This document shows positions 31,720 through 42,197 of a stretch of 64,000 nt of DNA, piece after piece. Positions within the stretch are counted from its first letter, which is position 1. Each line of letters begins with the position of its first letter. Both the position numbers and the translations under genes were made by a program. The notes under the pieces are model-generated. The model made no database searches and was not told the origin of the DNA. It saw only the letters and a list, made by a program, of their open reading frames with translations. The stretch comes from Massariosphaeria phaeospora (lineage: Eukaryota > Ascomycota > Dothideomycetes > Pleosporales): assembly GCA_011032825.1 (NCBI GenBank), contig JAADJZ010000034.1:310001-374000 (forward strand), in the 5' to 3' direction.

Positions 31720-32573
31720 ATGCTGTCTTTCAAAACCCTCATCCTCTCTGTGTGCCTTGCCACCGGCGCCCTCGTCCTCGCTGCCCCTACCCCAACCAAC
31801 ACGCCCGATTACGTAAACTCCAACAACCCAAACGGAACTGCATCAGCGACAGAAGCGGGCGTACGTCTTCCAATCCTCCCAACTAATCCATCCCGTCCCA
31901 TCTCTATTTCAGTTCCATTCAACATCAATATCACATGTCTGCCAACCCATCCCAAATCACCTCTCCAATATACCCGCTTTCTTACCCATACCATACCACT
32001 CCTACATATCGATAGCTTTTACCCACCACTCTCGCCTAACTCTCTCTTCTAATGACTACAGGTCTACATCTGCCAACACATCAACTACCAGGGGAGCTGC
32101 GAGCACAAGTTCTCGCCGGTTGGCTCCGCGCCCTCGAGCTGTGCCGAGCTGGATGGCACTGCGTCGTCGTTTGGGCCGGATCAGGGGTTTAGGTGTAGAG
32201 TTTTCAGGTATGTGTGGTGATCCTTTCCGTGGGTGTGAGAGGGGGAGTGCCCTACTGCTCTTTCTTCATCTACACTGATCTCCCCCTCCTCATTCTATCT
32301 CAACATATCCCAGTCTACTCGATATCGTTCCTTTCCCCTTGCCCGAACTCCTCCTCCCTGCACTACTATACTCCACTACACAACCCAACCCCTCTCTATT
32401 CATCTAGACCACCGCTCCCTCCCTCCACTAACACATCCCCCAGGAACTCCTTCTGCTCCGAAGTCGACGGCGGCGGCCTAGACATCGCATACCCCGGTCT
32501 GGGCAATCTGTTCGATACGCCCCGAGGGAACTGGAACGATGCGGTGAGGAGCTATTTTTGCTTTGAGGGTTGA
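31720..32573 (+). CDS. Small secreted cysteine-containing protein
   Basis: Three exons: 31720-31860, 32062-32207 and 32444-32573. Introns are 201 and 236 nt, much longer than the 46-100 nt usual here. The protein has 138 residues with a signal peptide (MLSFKTLILSVCLATGALVLA). The mature part contains VYICQHINYQGSCEHKFSP, SSCAELDG, RCRVF, FCSEVDGGG and SYFCFEG. That gives six cysteines, consistent with three disulfides. The motif pattern (CxxxNYxGxC, then a Gly-rich turn) resembles small crystallin-fold or SSP-type secreted proteins of plant-associated fungi. Function is unknown; an effector-like or surface role is inference only. Reading frames agree across both splice junctions (phases 0 and 2). 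Confidence 0.82.
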
Positions 32574-32883
32574 GGGTGGAGGGTTGAGGGCTAGGGGCTA
32601 GGGGCTACAGGTGGGGCGGGCAAGGAAGGGTATCAACAGGTCAGATGGAATAGCGGAGAATGCAGTGGAAGACTGGAGGCGAAGGCGAAGATGAGAGTGG
32701 GATATATATACGATGGTGTTTAATTTGTATTGTTGTAGTGTGTGTGTCAGTCGCTCGTTACTCATAATATCTATCATGCATAAGAGATAGCCGTGCAACC
32801 TAAACTGCTCAGCTACCGTCCATCCACAACGCCCCAAACGCCCTGAGCACACTAACTAACACCTACCTAACTTTCCATTCCAT
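32574..32883. other. Convergent 3' flanks
   Basis: 310 bp between converging genes. A GGTTGAGGG/GGGCTAG short repeat lies at 32570-32610. No gene. Confidence 0.5.
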
Positions 32884-35800
32884 TCAATCCACACTCCCCC
32901 ACGTCCCCGGCCCGGACCCCTCAATCGCCGGCCGCTCCTGTCTCAACCGCGCATGCAACCTCGCACTCTCATTCACCCTCTCCGTAACCCTCTCCTGCCT
33001 CGCCACATTCCGCTCATACAGCGCCTCCTTATCCAGCAGCGCCTTGCGCTCCACCCCAACCCTATGCTCCAGCTCCCCCTCACGCAGCCGCGCCAACCGC
33101 CCCTCGTGCGCAAACGCCGCGCTCGCGCTGCGCTCCGCAATCTGCGCGCGCGCGCTGTCCTGCTCCCGCGTCTGCGCGAGCGTCTGCGCGTGCCAGGCCG
33201 CGGCGTCGCTGCGCTTGGCGCGCTCGGTAGAATGCATGTGCGAGAGCGCGAGCTCGTGCGTGGATTGCTGCAGCGCGTTGCGCGTGGATGTCGCGGCGCG
33301 CTGGGCGGCGAGGTCGGCGGCGGCGGACTCGGCGGCGCGGCGGAGGTGTGCGCGGTGCGTGGATTCGGCGAGGGTGGCGGCGTGTGCGGCGGCTTCTTGT
33401 GCGAGGGTGAGGGACAGCGCGTGGTCTTTCTGGCGGTCGACGAGGCGGGCGATGGGCGGTGGGATGCCCGTGGCGCCGGGAGGTTGTTGGGCGGCGGTCT
33501 CGGAGTAGAATTTGCGGGTGCAGGATTTGTCGAGGAGGAGGGAGATGAGGGCCGGTTTGTGCGGGGTGCGGCTCGCGGTCGGGATGTGCTCGGTGTAGGA
33601 GAGGGGCGAGTACCAGAGGGCCGTGGCGGCGTCGCGGTACATATGTGCTTCGTCGTTGAGGTCTTCCCAGATCTCGCTTTCTAGCAGCGCGTCGGTGACG
33701 GCGATGGTACTGTGCGGGTTGTCGAGGGCGAGGAGCACGCAAGATTTCTCGTTGCGGGCTTGGAATTTCGGGTTTGCGCCGTGATCGAGCAAGAGGCGGA
33801 TGAGTTGGCGGAGCCGGGTGCGTTGGCTGCTGGTTGTGGCGGAGGCGTGGAGGCAGAGTTCGCCGAGGGCGTTGCGGCCGCTGTGCAGGCGGCTGGGGAA
33901 GTTCGGGTTATGGTTGTGTTGGAGTAATGTTCTTGTTGCCTCGAGTTGGAGACAGCGCGCTGCTTCGTGGAGACTGCCGTCGTCTTTCAGAGCACTCGGG
34001 GCCAACAATTGCACTACTTCCGGAACAGAGGTGCTAGCGGCATAGAACAGCGCAGATCGGTTATGTATGTCGCGGGCTGAAGCATCTGCACCGTGCTCGA
34101 GCAGCTCTTGGACGATATCTGGACGTCCCTCACGAGCTGCAAGTATGATTGGCGAGGCCTCTGATGCAGGGGATGCTCGGGTTGTAGATGCTCCACCGCC
34201 TATCAGGGCCAATATGACTGAGCTCGATATCGTCTTTTGAGGTTGACCCAGTGCCCAGAGAAGAGCGGGCAGAGACTCTTCACCGACGGATGGGTCAAGT
34301 GTATCGGGAGAAGTGATATCAGGGTTACAGCCATGGCTCAGGAGAAGTTTCACCAGCGCGGAACTTCGGGGATACTGCTGGAGGATTAGCACAAGTGCCG
34401 GCTTTTGGGGGAGTGCACAGTTGTGTGCGTCCAGATCGTCTGACGTGCAGCCATGGTCAAAGAGTTTCTGTAGAGCAGTGATGAGAGTGTCTTCTTCCGG
34501 TCTTGATTGAATAAGCGCAGGGGCGATGATACGAAAATCAGGTTTCTGGGCTACGAGTTTGTTGAAAACATCAAAAGATAACCTCGCAGCATATGCAAAG
34601 CAAGTTCCATCTGCGGTGTTTACATTGGCATGGTACTGTAGGAGCAGATCTACAAACACCTCGACATTCGAGTACTGATTTGCAGGGTTGAGAACTGTCC
34701 GCAGGGCCGAGTCGATGGAAGGTTGCTCAACTCCTCGGACGAGGAGTTCTCGAGCAATTTCGACCATGTCGCTCTTGGTACTATTTGTGTGACGCAGAGT
34801 CGAGTCCTGAAAGAGTGCGCGAAAAGCTTTCTTGATGCTGGCTTTGGATGCACTATCCTTTCCATTCAATAATAACTTTATGAGCGCGATGTTCCCCGCG
34901 GCGACACCAGCACTCAAGGCTTCTCCATCACGGTGGTTCACAGACGCCCCATTTTGAAGAAGCAGCTCTAGAATGGTTGTGTCGGTACTGCTCACTACCT
35001 GGCGTGTTTCAGCTGTCAGCGCTTCATCGAGTGCTTCCTGGGGTATGCCCTTCTGAAGAAGAGCATGGAGAATGGGCGCCTTCTTCTGGGCTTGATCCAA
35101 GGCAATAGCGTATTGAAAAGCTGAACCAAGCAGTCTCGAACTGGTTTCGATGAGCCTCATTATTATGTCTAGATTTCCCGGGCCACCATTGACGGCGATT
35201 CGAAGAGTTTTGAAGGCGCTGTCGTCCTCAGCCCCGTTGGCCAAAAGAAGTTCAATGATTTGCAAAGTAGTGGCATGCCTAGCACCACTAGCATCGAAAG
35301 CTAGAGGCAGTGCCCTTGAGGTAGAAATTGACGATGGTTTTGACCCGCAGAGTAAATGAAGGACGGACAAATCCGCTTGGACAACTGCAACGCTGATGAC
35401 TTTGCCATTGTCGTGGTTGACGTTCGCGCCATGTCGAACTAGTTCGGTGATCAAAGCCAAATCTCTCGAGCCTGAGGTATCTACTATCGCGTCGACGAGG
35501 GCTTGATCGACTTCTGTCCCACGAGCACCGTGTTCAAGAAGTAGCCGCGTAGTGTCCAGCCGCTCGACTGAAGAGTAGTTAGGGCGGAGCATCGGGAACA
35601 CATTTGCTATGGACTGTGGTGACGGTCGAGCATTCAAGAGGATTCGTAGACTCTTCGAGTCCTTCCTTGCGACGGCTGCATGGAGAGGGCTATTGTTTCC
35701 GGCTTCAAGAGGTGCCCCTGCATGGAGAAGTAAATCCACCAGAGGCAAGTCGCCCTCTTCTACGGCCCGTAGAAGCCATCGGCCCATTGGCGGCCCAGTC

Positions 35801-37041
35801 GCTCCCTTCTGAACTAGAGCACTAATAATGCGAAACCTCTCGGGCCGGGGAGCATCAGTCGGTAGCACGGCGAGTGCGACCGATACATGTGCAGGCGAAA
35901 GGGGCGTCTCCAAAATTAAGTCGGCCAGTACCCAGTTTGCATTAGCGATTGCATGTCTAAGACATTCCGCTTCATTAGACTCGGTCGAGACTCCATAACT
36001 GATTAGCATGTGAGCAAGCGGGTTGTCGTTACGCTTGGAAGCGGCGACGAGTAATGCGGATAGGCCGGAGCTATCAGGAGACAGGCCGCAACATAGGAGA
36101 AGCTGAAGGAACTGGTGAAGCTCTTGAGCTGTGGGCATCTTGAGAACAGGTACAAGGAGTCCTTGAAGCGACACTGGTGCTAACGGTATTGGGCCAGCTG
36201 CTAATGCGACAGCAACTCGGTACTCGCGGCTTGATATGGCCGTGTGAAGAGCACTAGCATTGTTGAAGTTTGGATCAGCTCCATACCCGATCAGCAATGA
36301 GATTATGGCTTCCGATTTGTGTTGAACGGCAGCGGGTAGACATGATGAGATAATCTCGGGGCGAAGAGCTTTGGGTGCTCTGAGAAGTAGTCGTGCGAGA
36401 TTCTGATCATTCGATCTAACCGCATCCGCGAGAGCATTTGGAAACTTGTTGATATCCGCACCATGACGGAGCAGCTCTCGTACGCACGAGATATCGTTTG
36501 AGGTAAGAGCAGCCTTAAGGCCTTCATCGAGCGTGGTCTGGTCTGCCCCAGAACTGGCCAGTAGACTAACAGAGTCTGGTTTTCGAAAAGTAGCAGCTTG
36601 CTGCAGCACAGTGCTTCGTCTTCGAAGGGCTCCGTGGGGTTTCTTGATGGACTTCTGCTTGTCCTCTGACGTTTCCACAAAGTTGACCTTAGCACCAAGG
36701 TTTAAGAAAGCCTGGACCAGGCCAGGGCTCGTTGTTGGCTTGTCGATGATCGCCGACAGGGCTTCATCCACCTCATCTTGCGTAAATTCCCAACGAGTCG
36801 TGTCTTGGAGCTTTTTTTTCTCTGTGGATGTTCTGAAAAGTCGGGTGAGCTGCTTGTTGGGATCCCGCCATTCAGGATTGTTCCTCCGCTGCTGAGCTAG
36901 GAGGTTTCTAGCCAACATATGGTCGTCCTCGCTGGCGATGATGGCGGGCTGTGAGGGAGCTGGCAGACAAGGCTGCCTGTCAACGATAGGAAGAATGCCG
37001 GCATCTTGGACCAGTTCCTGGAGGCTCCGACGCGCTTTCAT
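32884..37041 (-). CDS. Giant ankyrin-repeat protein with C-terminal coiled coil
   Basis: One uninterrupted exon of 1,386 codons (1,385 residues) from the ATG at 37041. After a Lys/Arg/Asp-rich N-terminal part (about 1-110) the protein is ankyrin repeats to about residue 1150. Examples are CVRELLRHGADINKFPNALA, LVDLLLHAGAPLEAGNNSPLH and PDIVQELLEHGADASARDIH. Many units are diverged and lack the TPLH core. The last about 200 residues are Ala/Arg/Glu-rich coiled coil (AHLRRAAESAAADLAAQRAA). DNA in this 3' part (32884-33700) is noticeably more GC-rich. There is no NACHT or kinase domain in the open frame. A TTG-initiated extension of 13 codons is possible in silico but not credible. An upstream exon cannot be excluded. 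Role unknown; ankyrin arrays bind proteins. Confidence 0.85.
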   Translation of the reverse strand: MKARRSLQELVQDAGILPIVDRQPCLPAPSQPAIIASEDDHMLARNLLAQQRRNNPEWRDPNKQLTRLFRTSTEKKKLQDTTRWEFTQDEVDEALSAIIDKPTTSPGLVQAFLNLGAKVNFVETSEDKQKSIKKPHGALRRRSTVLQQAATFRKPDSVSLLASSGADQTTLDEGLKAALTSNDISCVRELLRHGADINKFPNALADAVRSNDQNLARLLLRAPKALRPEIISSCLPAAVQHKSEAIISLLIGYGADPNFNNASALHTAISSREYRVAVALAAGPIPLAPVSLQGLLVPVLKMPTAQELHQFLQLLLCCGLSPDSSGLSALLVAASKRNDNPLAHMLISYGVSTESNEAECLRHAIANANWVLADLILETPLSPAHVSVALAVLPTDAPRPERFRIISALVQKGATGPPMGRWLLRAVEEGDLPLVDLLLHAGAPLEAGNNSPLHAAVARKDSKSLRILLNARPSPQSIANVFPMLRPNYSSVERLDTTRLLLEHGARGTEVDQALVDAIVDTSGSRDLALITELVRHGANVNHDNGKVISVAVVQADLSVLHLLCGSKPSSISTSRALPLAFDASGARHATTLQIIELLLANGAEDDSAFKTLRIAVNGGPGNLDIIMRLIETSSRLLGSAFQYAIALDQAQKKAPILHALLQKGIPQEALDEALTAETRQVVSSTDTTILELLLQNGASVNHRDGEALSAGVAAGNIALIKLLLNGKDSASKASIKKAFRALFQDSTLRHTNSTKSDMVEIARELLVRGVEQPSIDSALRTVLNPANQYSNVEVFVDLLLQYHANVNTADGTCFAYAARLSFDVFNKLVAQKPDFRIIAPALIQSRPEEDTLITALQKLFDHGCTSDDLDAHNCALPQKPALVLILQQYPRSSALVKLLLSHGCNPDITSPDTLDPSVGEESLPALLWALGQPQKTISSSVILALIGGGASTTRASPASEASPIILAAREGRPDIVQELLEHGADASARDIHNRSALFYAASTSVPEVVQLLAPSALKDDGSLHEAARCLQLEATRTLLQHNHNPNFPSRLHSGRNALGELCLHASATTSSQRTRLRQLIRLLLDHGANPKFQARNEKSCVLLALDNPHSTIAVTDALLESEIWEDLNDEAHMYRDAATALWYSPLSYTEHIPTASRTPHKPALISLLLDKSCTRKFYSETAAQQPPGATGIPPPIARLVDRQKDHALSLTLAQEAAAHAATLAESTHRAHLRRAAESAAADLAAQRAATSTRNALQQSTHELALSHMHSTERAKRSDAAAWHAQTLAQTREQDSARAQIAERSASAAFAHEGRLARLREGELEHRVGVERKALLDKEALYERNVARQERVTERVNESARLHARLRQERPAIEGSGPGTWGSVD

Positions 37042-38467
37042 TGTGCCGGTAGGCAAAGCGGAGGTTGCATCGTCGAGCAAGAGATTACTTCAATGCACAT
37101 CGAGTCTTCAATTGCCGTGTCGACTGCTGAGGTACGCGTCAAGCTGGGGCGGAGTCTGGTGTTGCATACGCCACGCCGCATTTGGTTAGTCGGCTGAGTC
37201 ACCGGCGATCTGATCCTCTGGAACTTCGTCACCACCAGGCGCAGGTGTTTCTTTCATCGACTCCAATCGCGCGTCATCAGCGACAACCTGTGCATCCCTC
37301 AGAATCGATGCGCCGTTGCCCAGATACGATGGGCACGTCAGAGGCGGGAACCTCGAGTCTGTTCCGTCTACTTGCAACTGGTTGTGCTTCACCTTCATGC
37401 AGGGCTTTTACTTCCTCTTAGCGTAATCAACTACCTACCAGACTCCGGGTCTGCCAGGCTAGTCGCAATGTCGAAGGCGATGTTCTTTGCGAGCTGTACT
37501 CCGTGACCTTTGTAAGACTGGGCTGAGGACATTCATCCGTTTCAACCCTGTCCGGACCTCCTTTCCGGCCCCCCCATGGTCATCGCATCCCGGGTTGCAC
37601 GACGAGAGCCACTTCAGCTTCACCCGGGACACCACATGCTCTTCACGAGTTTTCCGGCCCTCCCAAACAGGCGCATCTGCCCAGCTCCGTTGAAACACGC
37701 ATGTCCAGAGTACAGAGCATGGCAGGCTACACACTAGTGTCCGATGCATCATTTGGCTGCTTCAATTGTTCAACGCTCGCTATAGACGCACCGCTCCACT
37801 TATCCTAGTCCCTGCGCATAGCGTAAAGACTGCTCCGTACGTTCGTTGACGTGCAAAGAAAGTGTCGTTTAACAGGACAAAACAAGCGTGCACGCGGCAG
37901 TTTCACGATCATAGCGCAATCCTCCATTCTCCGATGGCCTCCTATTCGCCAGTGATACTGGTTTCATCCTTTGCAACACCAGTATGCAGGTACCGTTTCA
38001 ACCCATCTAGCCATTTTCACCTCCAGGCTGTTGGCACCTCGTTTGCACTCTCAAAATCTGATCGACCAACGGTCCCGGCAGATTATGGGGCAGTAGTGCC
38101 TGTGCCATCCTCGCGAAAACCTGTCGAAGAATGCATTAGCGGAAACCTCGGGCCAAGGGTCGGGATCCCGCACGTTCACGACAATGGACTTGGTCGGTGC
38201 TTTTAGACTTCTAGACTACACTACTTCCCGCTCCTTCTCGGGTACTACTGCTGACAGCGCGCGGGAGCACAACAGACGGACCACCATCTGCCCCCTCTCG
38301 AGTCTTAACCCCCGGGCTTAAGTCAAACACTATCACCACGTCAGGTACCATGTTTGACACCTGCGTTCACCGCATCGGTTATGGTGGCTGGCAATATGGG
38401 ATGAATTGATCCCGATATGCCGACCTCGAGTCGTACAAACCCCTCCTTATCCTGGACGGGGAAAAGG
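37042..38467. other. 1.4-kb gene-free interval
   Basis: No frame with a recognisable domain. TACGGAG-type octamers (for example CTCCGTACG near 37832) occur here, as elsewhere in the window. An upstream exon of the ankyrin gene could lie in 37100-37400 but I cannot support one. Confidence 0.4.
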
Positions 38468-38474
38468 TATATAT
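38468..38474 (+). promoter_or_regulatory. TATA box of DUF3455 gene
   Basis: TATATAT about 200 bp upstream of the ATG at 38671. The leader between is C/T-rich (CCCTTTTCTCTCGTTTCTCTT), typical of strongly expressed filamentous-fungal genes. Confidence 0.4.
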
Positions 38475-38670
38475 TGAGGGCTGCCACCTCATCAATATTT
38501 CATCCACAGCAGTCTTCTGTCCGCTATCGAACGCTCCAGTCCCTTTTCTCTCGTTTCTCTTCACACTCACTATTACATTCACTTCGGGCTCTGGTAGTCT
38601 ACCTTCGTTACATAATTATTATACACCAAGTCTCTCCAATCTCCCATCTCAGACCACCAAACCGTCCATC

Positions 38671-39363
38671 ATGCACTCCACCTTCATCCTCGCGGCCCTT
38701 GCCATCCCTTTCGCCTTCGCTGCTCCGATGGCTCCCAAAATAACCCGTCTCCCCAAGCACTTCGTCGCCCGCCAAGAAAACAACACCATCGAGGATGGCA
38801 CCTGCAAGCTCGACTCCGTCCCGCAGCCCGCCAACACCCTCAAGGCGCCCACCCCTGACATCTCCCTCATGCTCATCGCCCTCGGCCGTGGCACGCAAAA
38901 CTACACGTGCGCCGACGCGAGCGCCGCCACGCTCCCCACGCAAGTCGGCGCCGTAGCTCAGCTCTTCAACGCCTCGTGCGCTGTAGCCAACAACGCGCTC
39001 GGCCAAATCGACGAGAACCCGAACTCCATCGGCATGCACTTCTTCGCCGACCTCACAACGCCCGAGTTCGACATCCCAGGCGTCGGCAACACGCAGGCCA
39101 AAAAGGTCGACGAGATGAATGCGCCCAACGCTGCCAACATCAAGTGGCTGCGCCTCGAGGCCAAACAGGAGACGAGCACGAGCGCAGTGCGCCAGATCTA
39201 CAGACTCAACACCGTGGGCGGCCTTGCGCCGAAGAACTGCGAGGGCCAGACGCCCGGTGCTGTCATCACGGTGCAGTACCAGGCCCAGTACTGGATTTAC
39301 GCCGAGACAGCTGCGGTGGCTGCCGCGACTGCCGCGCGGAAGGCCAGGCGGTCTGTTTCGTAA
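38671..39363 (+). CDS. Secreted DUF3455-family protein
   Basis: Single exon, 230 residues. A signal peptide (MHSTFILAALAIPFAFAAP) is followed by a short propeptide-like stretch. The domain starts with LPKHFVARQ and carries the family hallmark LMLIALGRGTQNYTC (about residues 66-81). It ends with TVGGLAPKNCEGQTPG and VQYQAQYWIY. This family is often labelled malate-dehydrogenase-like in databases, but nothing here looks like an NAD-binding enzyme. It is a secreted beta-rich protein of unknown biochemical role, common in ascomycetes. The C-terminus (AAATAARKARRS) is basic. Confidence 0.88.
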   Translation: MHSTFILAALAIPFAFAAPMAPKITRLPKHFVARQENNTIEDGTCKLDSVPQPANTLKAPTPDISLMLIALGRGTQNYTCADASAATLPTQVGAVAQLFNASCAVANNALGQIDENPNSIGMHFFADLTTPEFDIPGVGNTQAKKVDEMNAPNAANIKWLRLEAKQETSTSAVRQIYRLNTVGGLAPKNCEGQTPGAVITVQYQAQYWIYAETAAVAAATAARKARRSVS

Positions 39364-40532
39364 ACGGCCTTGCACGCGTCAGCTTGAAGCATGTTGTCCA
39401 AGACGAGGAAACGACTTTGATCGAAAATGGGTAGATGTTTGTTTGCCTTGTTCGAGATTCTCGGCCAATGAAGGGTCCGATGAGTGACGCCTCGCACCGG
39501 GTTTGAACGACGGGCTCCGAGCGCTGCTGATGCATCCTCCAGCGAAAGCCATTTTTGTGGATGGCTGTGCTTGTCCGGTGGTCTAGGAATCGGCCGAGCC
39601 GATGACTTTTTTGTTTCTGTGTCTATCATCTATTTACATCTATATCCATATTACCTACATATCTATCCATTCACCTATCTGCAATTCTATGGGTTTACCC
39701 CATGTTCACTGCCGCATGCGTGCATGCGCATTCGGTGTGAGCGTACCCACGCCGTCGATAACATGATTGCCTTCCTTTCTGGCAAACTGCTCCTGATTAA
39801 CTTTAGATGCTCACGTACATATCCATGTCCACGTGCTCCAATATCTACGCCGTCTCGCATCTAGTAGAGACTTGATAGTGCATACCCCAGAAGCTAGACA
39901 TCGTCAAGTTAGTATACCAAACCCGCATACACCAACCCTCTACTACTTCTACTACTTCAGACATGCTTACACACACATGTATTCGAACCCAGGGTTACTA
40001 CGTTCCTCCCTATCCCACGACCTCGACGCGGAAACACCCATCCCTTACTCTTTTGCCCAGAAGGATTAGTCTTTTGGCGTATGTTAAGAAATATATATCT
40101 ATGTCTATGTCCCTCTAATACATGCTGCAGTCAACACGACCGACTGTACTTATTATTGTGTGTTCGAGAACGTAACATGGGATGTGAGAGCTTAGGGTTG
40201 TGTTGGGGTGGGGGATAGAGGGCGCGGACGATGGGCATATGGATGGATGGAAAAACGGGATGGATATACGGGATGGAAAGGTAGAGACGACGATATAGTG
40301 GTTTAGTTGAGGGTTGGTAAGTTGCATATGGGAATGTGGTGGAAAGAAAGATGCAGCATTGGATTGGCTGTGTGTGGAAGAGACAGGAAGGTCTTTGCAA
40401 GCTGCTGGAAATCGGTGGACTGTCAAAAGGATGCATGGGGTAGGCGTGAAAGATTGTCAAGATATATCATGATTATGCGTAAACGTCGTACTGCCTACTC
40501 CAGAAATCCGATACGCAGCACGCTCCCCCTAT
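39364..40532. other. Intergenic, 1.17 kb
   Basis: Convergent 3' flanks of the DUF3455 and dehydrogenase genes. It includes TA-rich and ATCTAT simple sequence at 39630-39680. No supported gene. Confidence 0.45.
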
Positions 40533-41525
40533 CTATTTCTTCAACCCCACCAACTCCTCACTGACCTCCCACAACCTCTTCTCCTTCTCCTCGTCATATA
40601 TATGCTCCGCATACCCCACACTCAACATAACCGCATCCTCCGGCAACTTCGGCGCCACATCGCAATTCTCCAAATACAACCCCCCTTTCCCCTCCAACTC
40701 CTTGGCCAGCGCAGCCCACACCTGCGTCGCAGCACCCTGCTCCGCACTCTTCATATACACCTGCACCTCAGGCATCGCCTCCTGCGCCGCGCGCGTCGCC
40801 TCATCCGTGTGTTTCTGCAGCCCGCTCCAGATGCCGCCGGGGTGCAGCGAAAACGCATGCAGATACTGCGCGGCGTAGCGGCGCTGCAGCTCGTTGGCGA
40901 ACCACACGTTTGCGGTTTTGGACTGGCCGTACGCGAGGTTGGGCTTGTAGATGCCGGTGAGCGCCAGGTTGTCGAAGTGCACGGTGCCCCAGCGGTGCGC
41001 CATCGAGGACACGGCGACGACGCGCGAGGGCAGCGCGGGGGTCGCGGACGCGAGCAGCGTGTCGCGCAGCAGCGAGAAGAGCAGGAAGTGCGCGAGGTGA
41101 TTGACGCCGAATTGCGACTCGAAGCCGTCGGCGGTGCGCGCCTCGGGGCACGCCATGATGCCGGCGTTGTTGACCAGGATGTTGAGCGTCGAGCTTTTAG
41201 ACAGGAACTCTTTGGCGCAGGCGCGCACGCTGGCGAGCGAGTTCATGTCGAGGTGCAGCAGCTCGAGCTTGCCGGGCTCCAGGTCGTCTTTGAGCGCGGC
41301 TTTTCCCTTCTCGAGGTCGCGCACTGCGCCGAAGACGTGCATGCCGGCGGCTTTGAGCGCTTTGGCGGTTTCGATGCCGATGCCCGAGGACGTGCCGGTT
41401 ACGAGGGCGACTTTGCCGCTGAGTTTGCCGACGAGGTTTTCATCTTGCACGATCTGGAGGGCTGTGGGACGGGCGTCGCCGGGGCCTTTGATGGTCTTGT
41501 GGGCGTCGGCGTAGCGGGATGGCAT
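40533..41525 (-). CDS. Short-chain dehydrogenase/reductase (retinol-dehydrogenase/WWOX-like)
   Basis: Single exon, 330 residues. Classical SDR motifs appear in order: cofactor motif TGTSSGIG (about residue 44), LHLDMNSLASV, NNAG (about 119), catalytic Ser in VVAVSSMAH (about 174) and catalytic YGQSK (about 202). HPGGIWSGLQ follows. Arg (VRDLEKGK) after the second strand suggests NADP(H) preference. The sequence resembles the retinol-dehydrogenase-12/WW-domain-oxidoreductase group, which acts on lipophilic alcohols or carbonyls; the substrate is unknown. The first 35 residues are an extra N-terminal segment with no clear targeting signal. A TATAAA lies 105 bp upstream. Confidence 0.92.
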   Translation of the reverse strand: MPSRYADAHKTIKGPGDARPTALQIVQDENLVGKLSGKVALVTGTSSGIGIETAKALKAAGMHVFGAVRDLEKGKAALKDDLEPGKLELLHLDMNSLASVRACAKEFLSKSSTLNILVNNAGIMACPEARTADGFESQFGVNHLAHFLLFSLLRDTLLASATPALPSRVVAVSSMAHRWGTVHFDNLALTGIYKPNLAYGQSKTANVWFANELQRRYAAQYLHAFSLHPGGIWSGLQKHTDEATRAAQEAMPEVQVYMKSAEQGAATQVWAALAKELEGKGGLYLENCDVAPKLPEDAVMLSVGYAEHIYDEEKEKRLWEVSEELVGLKK

Positions 41526-42197
41526 GGTGGAGCGGTTGAAGATGTTTGTGGAATACGTGTATGGAATGGTAGACGTGAGAAGCTGGGGAATGCTATGGGG
41601 TGGATTCGTCGAAGCGGTGGCATGCTGTCTTTATATGCTTTTCTTCGCTGCCAGAGCTCAGAGGTTTATCCGTTTCTTTACGTCCGCCATTGTCCATACG
41701 CCCCATCTTACGCCGCTTGGTGTTTGTAGTTCTACGATTGATTACCGGATTAGGCCAAATGCAAAGTGCAATTCCTCACCTTTCCTCACCTGGACAAGCC
41801 TTAAATCCGATCTTCCGGGCACGTGATATATGCCAAGCCGATTGTGCACTTTAGTGCGTTAACGCCGTCGTCCTGCAGCGATTAGGATTTGGGGTTAGAG
41901 GCTGACGGTGTACAAGATGAGATGAAATGGAAAACGATTCGGTTGTAACAGTGTAAATTGAAATATCTGCCCGGGCGTGAATAATGAATGGTCTAGTATA
42001 CAACATGTAAGGTATGACATCCAAAGAATGAAAGAACGATACGCGCCTCGTCGATTAATATTGATAAGTAGTCCGTGTTCAATGCCAAAATCGCATACCT
42101 GATACCGCGCAACCCAAGTATCAGACGCCAGAAGCGATTGTGTGCGCAGTGTCGTAAGGTCGTACCAAGATCTGTGGACCAATATGCGCCGCGACGA
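41526..42197. other. Intergenic
   Basis: Promoter of the dehydrogenase (TATAAA at 41630-41635 on the minus strand) and 3' flank of the coiled-coil gene. Nothing else seen. Confidence 0.5.
41630..41635 (-). promoter_or_regulatory. TATA box of dehydrogenase gene
   Basis: TATAAA on the minus strand, 105 bp upstream of the ATG at 41525. Confidence 0.45.

Noticed and set aside
37042..37080. 13-codon N-terminal extension of the ankyrin protein starting at TTG
   Set aside because: The codon at 37080-37078 is TTG, not ATG; the first ATG in frame is at 37041.
38671..39363. Malate dehydrogenase annotation for the DUF3455 protein
   Set aside because: No NAD-binding motif or dehydrogenase catalytic residues; it is a secreted beta-rich family often mislabelled.
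39961..40030. TTCGAACCC tRNA-like T-loop on the minus strand
   Set aside because: Flanking bases do not form a T stem or acceptor stem.
40602..41729. 375-codon frame antisense to the short-chain dehydrogenase
   Set aside because: Mirror of a GC-biased real gene; no domain and composition typical of antisense frames.
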